Of a stretch of DNA of 64,000 bases, positions 56,606 through 64,000 are shown piece by piece. Both the position numbers and the translations under genes were made by a program. Within the stretch, counting starts at the first letter, position 1. Each line of letters opens with the position of its first letter. Source of the stretch: Steinernema hermaphroditum (Eukaryota; Nematoda; Chromadorea; Rhabditida; Steinernematidae). The DNA lies in contig CM059623.1 in the NCBI GenBank assembly GCA_030435675.1, positions 2,444,012 through 2,508,011 of the forward strand. Direction: 5' to 3'. Below the pieces are notes generated by a model. It searched no databases. It was not told the origin of the DNA and saw only the letters and a list, made by a program, of their open reading frames with translations.

Positions 56606-56860
56606 ATGGCCAAACTTATCCTTGTTCTGCTGATAGCCCTTATCTCAAATCCCACTTTCGGATGCTGGAAGTATTACTGTTCTGACGTGGGAGGACAACA
56701 AGTTTGCTATGACATGAGGTGCTCTACTGTAAGTCAGCATATCGACCAACGTGGCGGAAATGTGTTTAAGGGTGAATCCCTCGGATGTAACGCCGGAGGC
56801 CAAGGCGAACGTTGCCGGTTCTGTGGATTTGGACAGTTTCCGCCGTGTGATTCTCGTTGA
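56606..56860 (+). CDS. Small secreted Cys-rich protein, 84 aa
   Basis: Intronless. A clear signal peptide (MAKLILVLLIALISNPTFG) is followed by about 65 residues with eight cysteines (C-x4-C, then single Cys at VC, RC, GC, RC, FC and PC), enough for four disulfides. Gly-rich near GCNAGGQGERCRFCGFG. I do not recognise the family. A secreted defence or surface peptide is possible, but nothing in the sequence proves it. A decayed copy lies at 59141-59320. Confidence 0.75.
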   Translation: MAKLILVLLIALISNPTFGCWKYYCSDVGGQQVCYDMRCSTVSQHIDQRGGNVFKGESLGCNAGGQGERCRFCGFGQFPPCDSR

Positions 56861-57755
56861 GAGCGATCGCCGAGGGAGCTGAATCGAAAAAGAATGATGT
56901 TCAAGTGATAGCTTCTCAAATTTATTTTTCCCTGTTTATGGTTGTGATTATATCCTCTATATATAAAGAAACAATCCTTATAAAAGAGCTGTGGACATCG
57001 TTATCAAAGAATACGTCATTAAGTTGGAAAATAATCTCAGACGTGTCTTAATTTCTATCAAAGTTAAACCTCCTCTCGTTGCAAAAACGAGTTCCAGAGG
57101 AAGTACTAAAGGCAGTACTGCAAAAAACTGAAAAACTTGTGTCCAAATACAGGTGTACAAAACGTTTTTTACTACCGCATGGACCACACACATCGCACGC
57201 GATCACACCAGCAGGAAAATGGTTGCGAAAGACAGAGTTTTCTTTTCCTGAGCTTTTATTGTGTATCTTGTTTTGAAGCCCTTTCCCTGCTAGTTACAAT
57301 GTTACGAAATGGCTTTGCGACGAAGCGCTGTAAAATTCCAGAAATGCTAAAAACGAACGAGGCGAACTGAAGCCGCAAGAAATTATTCTCCAAACCAATA
57401 TTGAGGCGTCTTCAGACATTGGAAGACATTGTTTTTCACAAATGGCTTCTAACAAGGGGTGGTCGAAGGTGTACCTGCCGGACCTCTTCATTAGTAGCGG
57501 TGGCGAGCAGTCGGTTCATGTTTTGTTTAGCAAACACTCTTTTGCCTTATGTCGCACTTGAATAGAAAGAGAACACATTGTTTTTCACAAATGGCCTCTA
57601 ACTAGGGGCGGTCAAAAGTGTCGGACTCAGGCCGACAAGCAACGGGCTGCACGACGGTGAGTTTGTTAGTCGCGGTGGCGAACGGTCGGTTCACATTTTA
57701 TTTTAACAAACATGCCTTATGTAGCATTTAAATAGGAACTGATTACGGGCACAAA
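56861..57755. other. Intergenic with a 150-bp tandem repeat
   Basis: 57425-57560 and 57575-57733 are related: both hold CATTGTTTTTCACAAATGGC, a GGTGGCGA.C.GTCGGTTCA block and a TTGCCTTATGT-like end. They lie directly downstream of the minus-strand F-box-like gene. Confidence 0.65.
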
Positions 57756-58754
57756 CTAAACCAGGCGCGCTGATATAATTTCCGGTGTAAATCTGTAATT
57801 GGATTTTTTAGGTACACGCTGTACAATTTCGATTCCTCGGTATTCATTGTTGGGATGTTTTCTGAAGTGCGTTTCCCGCCAATAGCTTAAAAATTGTGTT
57901 TCTGGCTCCTTGTACGTATTCTGCAACTGAAATTGCAGTCCTTTGAAATCGATCGCTGCTTTCTCACTGTAGCCAAATGCGTATTCTACGGTTTGGACGT
58001 AAGGCGGAAAAGTGGTCAGATTCAGCCAGTGGTCCAGAAGTTTGGGAAGGAAGGCCGAGCTGAGGGAAGCTTTAAGATAAAGGAAGTTCGGCTTCTTCAC
58101 GAACTCGAACAAGAACTTTTCGACTTCTTCATCGAGCACCCTAATGCAATCAATCGTGAGAGACTGTAGCTTAGGTTTCATAATCAAAGATCTGAAACTT
58201 TCTAGAATGACGTTCCCACACGAGGGTTCCTGTAGCTCAGAACGGCGGGTCTTATAGAGAGAATTGCAGTTGATCAATATTAACTGAGTAACTGGACGTT
58301 CCAATAACAGCTTTAGGGCACAATTAAAAAGCTTGAGTAGCTGTGGTGAAACGTTTTCGCGCGTGATAATGGGATGTTGCCATCGATAAAATCGTAGGCA
58401 TACCTTGCCCATGCATTCGCCAAGTGCATTCACTAAACTCGGACCGCTTGAAGACCCACGTTCTAGATTCACTGATAAATTCTCCAATCTTGGTGATTTG
58501 TGAGCGTAATTATTCTTATAGCCATTATCATCGATATAAAATTTCCCATACCGTTTTTCTCCCTTTTCGATTTTCCGTTCGTCGTCGAAGTCCGTTTCGA
58601 AAACCTCATCCGATTTGACGATATCAGCCCAACTTCCTGTAAGTGTAGCGAAGCCAGCAAGGTCACTTACAGAAGGCGCTTCCGTCTTGACGACGTCGAA
58701 GATGATGTCGGTGGAGAGATGGGCGAAGTGGTTCGGCAGATCTTCAGAGTTCAT
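57756..58754 (-). CDS. F-box/LRR-like nematode protein, 332 aa
   Basis: A single exon from the ATG at 58754 (MNSEDLPNHFAHLSTDIIFD). The opening resembles an F-box, and the C-terminal two thirds have repeating Leu-rich segments (RLENLSVNLE, LQSLTIDCIRVL, FLYLKASLSS), as in F-box proteins with degenerate LRR/FTH regions. An upstream in-frame extension lacks an ATG. A substrate adaptor role is inferred. Flanked by fast-evolving genes. Confidence 0.68.
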   Translation of the reverse strand: MNSEDLPNHFAHLSTDIIFDVVKTEAPSVSDLAGFATLTGSWADIVKSDEVFETDFDDERKIEKGEKRYGKFYIDDNGYKNNYAHKSPRLENLSVNLERGSSSGPSLVNALGECMGKVCLRFYRWQHPIITRENVSPQLLKLFNCALKLLLERPVTQLILINCNSLYKTRRSELQEPSCGNVILESFRSLIMKPKLQSLTIDCIRVLDEEVEKFLFEFVKKPNFLYLKASLSSAFLPKLLDHWLNLTTFPPYVQTVEYAFGYSEKAAIDFKGLQFQLQNTYKEPETQFLSYWRETHFRKHPNNEYRGIEIVQRVPKKSNYRFTPEIISARLV

Positions 58755-59140
58755 CCTCTCGAATCTTGCAAATGACTCATCACTTCTTTTTATGGATGTG
58801 TTCGATGACAACTGCGATGCTTTGCGGTGTTACTGGTAATTGAAACTCCATTCGAATGAACAAGCTAAACAGCATTTTCTAGAGAACAGGCAATGATGAA
58901 CAACATGTCAAAGATTTAGTTCGAACTGCGATCCTTAGATTAAGATACAAGCACGAATCCTCATTTCTCGCACTGTTTTTCTTGTTAGTGGTAATTCTGG
59001 CAGTTCCTCGATTTTGCAACTCAGCAACTTAGGACCGGTTCGTCAGCCATAAATTTCTTCTTTTCTTTACCACCGGTAAGCTATTAGTACCTAACCTAGT
59101 ACACTATGTCCACCGATGTAGGATGATCTGAAGACCAAAG

Positions 59141-59320
59141 CCCACTTTTGGATGCTACAGCTATTACTGTTCAAGTTTGCTATGACATGAGTTGGTCTGC
59201 TGTAAGTCAGCACATCGACCAACATGGCGGAAACCCGGAGTTTAAAGTTCAGTCTCTCGGATGCAACGCCGGAGGCCGAGGCGAACGCTGCCGATTTGGA
59301 TATTTCCCGTCGAGCGCAAT
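59141..59320 (+). pseudogene. Decayed copy of the small Cys-rich gene
   Basis: From CCCACTTTTGGATGC onward it tracks the mature part of the gene at 56606 (VCYDM...SQHIDQ.GGN, LGCNAGG.GERCRF). It has no signal peptide, lost several cysteines and ends in a different frame context. About 2.5 kb from the intact copy. Confidence 0.8.
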
Positions 59321-59512
59321 CGCCAAGGGAACTGATGATCTCAAGACCAAGATCTCGTTGACAATGCCCTCCGATTTATGTGCTCATCCTAGAAGTGCAA
59401 GAAGGTTTCTTGTTTCTTGGAAATTGGTTTCTTTGCTTCTTGGAAATCGGTCGTCGGTTTCTTAGAAACAACGCCCTTTTCGATGTCGACTGCTTATGTG
59501 GTCGATGTAGTC

Positions 59513-60504
59513 ATGGCTTGCCGCTTCTTGGCGTGCTGCCTCCTCGGCTTCTCTCTGGTCTGCCACCCGCCATACCACTTCGATCTAACGAAATTCCAGG
59601 TGAATGGAGAGCTATTCGTCCGTAGTCTTCCCAAGAACGTCTCTCTGATGGGCGAGATCTCGCATGTCATGAGAGCGGAGGCGTCCTACCGAGAGTGTGT
59701 CCTAGAGTGGTACACCGAACCGGTACGAGGAGTCATATTCAACGCCGACTCAAAGATGTACCACGGTTTCGAGAGAATCGACAGCACGAGAACTGCACGA
59801 GCCAACGAGACGTCGTTTCTGCTGAACTGGGACTCGGAAGATGTATGCTCATGGGACGCCATGGTCGCCGTCAACAAGACTATCGAGCAGAATGGTTTGG
59901 CGCCGAAAAAGAGAAGATGCCGAAGTAGTTGGTTTGCTGTAACCCTTGGACTACAGACCTACTGCTACTATGCAATGCCGGCGTCAGAATACAATGTTGG
60001 TTGTTTCATCGAATCCAGGTACTGTATCCTTTAGAAAACATCGACATCGATCTACGACATTGTGCCAAGCTGCAAGAAGCACTACCCCTTCTCGCAAGCT
60101 GCTTCGATCCACAGCGCCGACGAAAATGAGGCCTTGAGTGGGGCACCTCTAATCAACGCTTAAATCCGCGCTTCATTTCAGGATCCATGAGGATCTGGCA
60201 GGCTGATGGCCTAAATTATGCTACTGTCATCATTGGGATGAAACTCAAGGGGGGTCAGGACAACTACAACCACTCATCCTACTGGGAGTGGGCTGACGGA
60301 AGTCAGATGGACTTCGAGGATTGGAATCCTGAGTTCTGTCGACGCTGTCCAAAAGAACCTGCAAAAAAATGTGGCTTTGTGGTGTTGTGGACTGACCACG
60401 ATAGTGCGCAGCGCTTTTAAGGACTGCTGCAATCGTGTTTTGCAGGATGGTTGGCTTGCGACTTCAACAACCGGGGACCGTTGTTGTGCAAGTATGCTTT
60501 GTAA
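59513..60504 (+). CDS. Secreted CW-domain C-type lectin, 288 aa
   Basis: Exons are 59513-59995, 60035-60137, 60182-60403 and 60446-60504; phases agree. The first intron is 39 bp with a GTTGGT donor; reading through it would meet an in-frame TAG. Signal peptide about 1-18, CW/PAN-like module about 25-115 (LFVRSLPKN, SYRECVLEW, ETSFLLN), then a C-type lectin domain: CRSSW, CYYAMP, CKKHYPFSQAASIHSADENE, YWEWADGSQMDFEDWNP, C....GPLLCK. The WND-type calcium motif is replaced by WLACDF. It is the complete relative of the two edge genes. Sugar binding and immunity roles are inferred. An upstream in-frame ATG at 59483 is possible. Confidence 0.8.
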
Positions 60505-60947
60505 GCTGATGGAGAATGCGTTAGTGCACAGCTTAAGAGAAGGAACGGGACCACCACTATAATGGATGACCCCCTCTGTTGCATCAGATAAATGTATACA
60601 TATATCATACACTCCGTCGTCGTACGCTCCATGATCAGATGGTCATCGTATATTGGTACACCCAATCTCAGAAAAGAGATAGCGACGGAGCTAGACATGG
60701 TCCAGCATCGTATTTTGTGTCTTCCGCTGGCGTGGAAACGGAAATGTTTGATTGAGAACAACAACATCCTGTTATGGTATAGACGGATGTCGCAAACTGT
60801 GCAAACAGAAGTGCGCTTCCGATTGCGATAGGCTGCCCGAAATGTTTCAATCTTTTGTGTGTTTTGTTGCTTTTCCAAACCAAAAATCCAAGATTCTAAA
60901 GCTTTGACGTCGCCTGTCTTCAAGGTGGACAAACAGAGGAGTAGGCG

Positions 60948-60954
60948 TATAAAA
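60948..60954 (+). promoter_or_regulatory. TATA box of ShKT copy K
   Basis: TATAAAA 38 bp before the ATG at 60992, conserved with 33511-33517. Confidence 0.65.
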
Positions 60955-60991
60955 TGAAGAGGCTCTTCCACAGTATCATCCACAGTCCGAA

Positions 60992-62162
60992 ATGGCTTCC
61001 GGAAAGCGCCTCCTCTTCTCCGTCTTCGCTCTTCTCCTATTTGTCGCCGTCGCCACAGCCCAAGATGCGACACAACCCAAGGAGGAGGAAAAACCTAAAG
61101 AAGGAGATGCCAAGCCCCATGAAGGTCAAGAAGGGAAGGAGGCGAGCACTTCGACGACGACCACAACGCCTGCTGGACCTCCTCCCCCGGCCATCTGCTC
61201 TGATGCTTCAGGAAAACTTCTCCCCACGGCCACTTCTTGTGCGGACAAAGCGCCCTTCTGCAACATCTTCACTGCTGTCGGCGCTGACGACGCCAGCCGC
61301 GACCCCAAGTGCTACGATCCGGCGATGGCGCCGTTGGCCAAGGACTGCGCCAAGACCTGTGGAACGTGCTGTCAAGCGCCTTCTTACTCATGCCAGAACA
61401 GTCCAGGTAAGGAAAGATGAGGAGTTTGGAGAGCGATGGCTGCGAAGCCCGGTTAGCTCAGTCGGTAGAGCACCAGACTCTTAATCTGGCTGTCGCGGGT
61501 TCGAGCCCCGCATCGGGCTAAGTTTTTTTTCCCTTCAACATCCTTTCTTCCTCCATGGAAAAGATTTCTTTAGGAACGGACTGCGAGAAGATGAAGCCCT
61601 ATTGCTCCTTCACCGATGTCCCCACCAGACGGCTTCTGAAGAGCCTGTGCCCGGCTACTTGTGGCCTCTGCGACGCCACCATCCCCAATCCTAGCACTTC
61701 CAACTGCCAAGACAATCTGCAGTTCAACTGTCCCGTCATGGAGCAGTACTGCAACGACTTCCAGTTCAAAGACACGATGGCGCAGAACTGTCCAGTCACC
61801 TGTGGAGCCTGTGGTCAACAGGGAAGCTCTGGAAGCACTGGTGTCTCTGGAGGAAGTCAAGATGACTGCAGAGATGAAGCCAACAACTGCGGCGACTTCT
61901 ACGCCTGGTGCAACCGCGAGGACTACGCCTTCCTGAAGCAGAAGTGCCGCAAGACGTGTGGAGTGTGTGTGGCGAGGCCGAGTGGCGCCGTCGACTGTCG
62001 CGACACCAACAAGAAGTATGTATCTTCTTTAAAACATGTCTATTTGTGTGTTTCAGCTGCGAGGCCTGGCAGAGTAAGCATGGATACTGTCAGATGAACT
62101 TCTACCCTCTCGAACACAAGAAGACTAACTGCCGCAAGACCTGCAACTTGTGTCTCGTGTAG
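60992..62162 (+). CDS. Secreted protein with five ShKT-type domains, 320 aa (copy K)
   Basis: Exons are 60992-61406, 61574-62015 and 62057-62162, identical in size to those of copy G. Signal peptide, Lys/Glu-rich linker, Thr run and PPPP precede five six-Cys modules. Amino-acid differences from copy G are scattered and few. Intron 1 (167 bp) carries tRNA-Lys. AATAAA lies about 60 bp past the stop. Function as for copy G: secreted, unknown partner. Confidence 0.88.
61447..61519 (+). tRNA. tRNA-Lys(CTT), intronic
   Basis: A complete 73-nt tRNA in intron 1 of ShKT copy K, same strand, followed by T8. Confidence 0.95.
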
Positions 62163-62215
62163 AAACGTTTCACAAATGCTTACATTTGGGGTCCTTTTGT
62201 TGGGTTGTACATTCT

Positions 62216-62899
62216 TGAATAAAACTGCCAATCGTCTTAGTTGCACACACCAAGCGATAGAAAGAGACACCTAACAGAGTGATACCACCTGCGTGGAAGA
62301 AACACGATGTTCCAATCAATGTGTTCAAGGTCGCCACACAAATCGCAACGGAACAATCTTAAAAAGCATCAGCAATTTCTGAGCCACGACCGAAATGATA
62401 ACCCTATTCTACATAGTTTACTTGTGGTCTAATGAGAGGAGGAGCCATCCAAAATAAAATCCCAAAATCTCATCAACCAAATCTTGTTACATTTACAGCA
62501 ACTCCAAACGCCTCTCCATTCAGTGGTCAAACCAGCAACCCAAAGAACTAGTTATGGCCTATGTGGCTGATGGATTCCACAGATTTCTCCTCTATTTGAG
62601 CACTAATCTGAACGCATTATGGAGTTGATTCGGAAGTTCAATATGTTGTTGGTGGGTGACATTTGAAGAACGCTGACATGTTTGCGGTGATTAGAGCCGT
62701 TTACTGTGGCCGTAAGTATTCGCTTCGGCTCGAAGCCGTTCCCAGAGGCTTTTAGGGAAGGGGAGGGAATCTTTAGGTTCGAAAGTCGATGTAGTTTCAT
62801 TTGGAAATCAAAGCACCCAAAAAAGATTTTTGAGATGTTTCACAAAATGGATGAGAGGAAGTGATGGGTAATAAGCACATCTGGTTCATCGCACAGCGC
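62216..62899. other. Intergenic, no supported gene
   Basis: No coding, RNA or repeat signal recognised between the ShKT duplicate and the right inverted-repeat arm. Confidence 0.4.
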
Positions 62900-63982
62900 C
62901 GACCCCGACGCTATCCGATGCAGTTCTTCGCCGCTTCAACGCCAACCGATAGCATCACCTACTTCATCCTCTAGAAGTCGAAAACACCAGGAAGTCGCAG
63001 TTCCAACGTCTGGTTAAGAAGAACCGACTCCACCCGCGCCACCACATGAATCCGAAACTCGCTATAACTTCAAAGTCAAAGTCAACAGCCCTCTCTGATT
63101 GCGTAGATCAGCCATCGCTATGCCTCCTAATTCAACCACTACAGAAGCTCACCCGTCTACACCGCTCCAATGTCCAGATCCCACTTCGCTTACTGTGTTC
63201 CATTGCTGCTCCTTCGGATCAGCCTTCTTCAGAGTTACGACGCCCGCGCAAACCAATGTGGTTGTTGCGCTCTGTTCGGATGTCTCCAGCTCCATCGAAC
63301 AAGGGAATTACATCCGACATGTTGCTCTTAGTAACAAAGCGCATTTACATAGATCGGAAATCGGCAATTGCTCTCATAGCTTTCGCTGATGGCAAATGTG
63401 GCGCCGTCGTTATAAACGTATGGGTGGAAAAGACTCTAATGGGTCCTCGAGCTATAAAGGACAGCGTCCATTTGCATTTCTCTTTATCACTTTCTATGTC
63501 ATGTTATTGTAGATGGAGAGTAAAGGGACCGTTCTTCTTCTCTTCCTTATAACATCGTTCTTCGCTGGCTTTACGCCATCTTCAGCCAATTTGTACGTCC
63601 GGCAGATTCCCAACAATCTCATTGTCAGTTCAAACGCCAGCAAAGAACTTTCCAATGTGACGTCTTACAAAGACTGTGCGGAAAGTTGGGCAGAAGAGGA
63701 CCTAATTGCTTTCAACTACAATAGTACCTTAAAGGAATGCTTTGGCTACAAGTTCATCCTCAAGATGAAGAAAGGATCAGGTTCCGAAACATCGTACCTT
63801 TTAACATCTTCTTCGGAAGATAAATGCCAAGGCGATGTCATGGCGGATTTGGAGAATAGATGTATGTTTTAAGAAATTAAATCGTACTATGATCTGAGTT
63901 CAGTAGAATGCATGAGTCCGTTTACTATGATTCGGACAAAGCACTCAGTTGCCTGCTACTACATGATGAAGAAAGAAGAATA
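62900..63982. repeat. Right arm of the 1.1-kb inverted repeat
   Basis: Matches the reverse complement of about 25-1206. Best in the lectin exons and the 100-150 bp upstream of them, weaker with indels further out. Confidence 0.8.
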
Positions 63983-63986
63983 TACG
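63513..63986 (+). CDS. Secreted CW-domain C-type lectin, incomplete at window edge (copy 2)
   Basis: Exons are 63513-63861 and 63904-63986, continuing past the right edge at a GTAGGT donor. The ATG abuts a TTGTAG acceptor. It is an inverted near-copy of the gene at 31-504, with only a few replacements such as F47S and G60A-type changes. Signal peptide, CW/PAN-like module and the start of a lectin domain (C-x-S-x-F...ACYYMMKKEEY) are present. Whether the rest of the lectin domain is intact lies outside the window. Confidence 0.7.
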
Positions 63987-64000
63987 GTAGGTTGACTTGA

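Larger units (their letters stand above)
60715..62215 (+). repeat. Inverted duplicate of the ShKT locus
   Basis: About 1.5 kb matching the reverse complement of about 32240-33740. It covers promoter, all exons, intron 1 with its tRNA-Lys, and the 3' flank with AATAAA. The copies are 27 kb apart in inverted orientation and nearly identical in coding sequence. Confidence 0.88.

Noticed and set aside
60005..60037. In-frame TAG making the lectin at 59513 a pseudogene
   Set aside because: A 39-bp GT-AG intron removes the stop and keeps the frame and the lectin pattern.
63862..63872. Edge lectin genes read as complete 119-residue single-domain proteins
   Set aside because: A GTATGT donor before the stop and a following exon in phase with lectin-domain motifs fit the intact relative better.
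1..64000. CRISPR arrays, rRNA, bacterial operons or viral genes
   Set aside because: No spaced direct repeats, rRNA motifs or prokaryotic gene structure were seen; introns and tRNA features are eukaryotic.

Overview
The window reads as nuclear DNA of a rhabditid-type nematode. Genes have short introns (mostly 40-50 bp) with TTTCAG-like acceptors. Several start codons lie 0-25 bp behind such an acceptor, as expected for spliced-leader trans-splicing. Families typical of nematodes are present: an STRM-1-like sterol methyltransferase, a serpentine chemoreceptor, multi-ShKT secreted proteins, CW-type C-type lectins and lineage-expanded F-box-like genes. A Steinernema-like or other clade IV worm is my guess from the style of the F-box-like proteins, but the sequence alone does not settle the genus.

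Layout. 1-1.2 kb: a C-type lectin gene leaving the left edge. 2.06-5.81 kb: a six-exon RING/B-box gene with tRNAs in its introns. 5.8-20.5 kb: gene-poor DNA with tRNAs, tRNA relics and hAT-type and other small transposons. 20.56-22.71 kb: a SWAP-70/DEF6-like PH and coiled-coil gene. 22.7-28.5 kb: tRNAs and relics. 28.5-33.5 kb: two ShKT genes flanking a second RING/B-box gene. 34.4-35.6 kb: a 7TM receptor. 36.6-40.1 kb: two related F-box-like family genes and a perfect 773-bp tandem duplication. 40.8-54.5 kb: a conserved housekeeping block with vezatin-like, TMEM222, aspartate dehydrogenase, STRM-1-like methyltransferase, a two-gene coiled-coil/geminin-like operon and a SANTA-domain (KNL-2-like) gene. 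54.9-64 kb: fast-evolving secreted and F-box-like genes, ending in an inverted copy of the left-edge lectin gene.

RNA genes. I find 27 apparently intact tRNA genes: 10 Lys-CTT, 8 Glu-CTC, 5 Thr-AGT and one each of Asn-GTT, Arg-TCG, Tyr-GTA and Cys-GCA. Ten lie inside introns of protein genes. Seven further loci are broken or odd tRNA-like sequences. Duplicated flanks show that tRNAs spread here as small DNA cassettes.

How genes may work together. Two same-strand pairs have operon-like spacing: the geminin-like gene followed by the PIP-like coiled-coil gene, and the sterol methyltransferase followed by aspartate dehydrogenase. The SANTA gene is divergent from the geminin-like gene, so cell-cycle and chromosome functions cluster around 50.8-54.5 kb. 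Secreted innate-immunity-like genes (lectins, ShKT, small Cys-rich) occupy the duplicated outer parts. All exon models are manual, from splice signals and reading phase; no transcript or database evidence was available.
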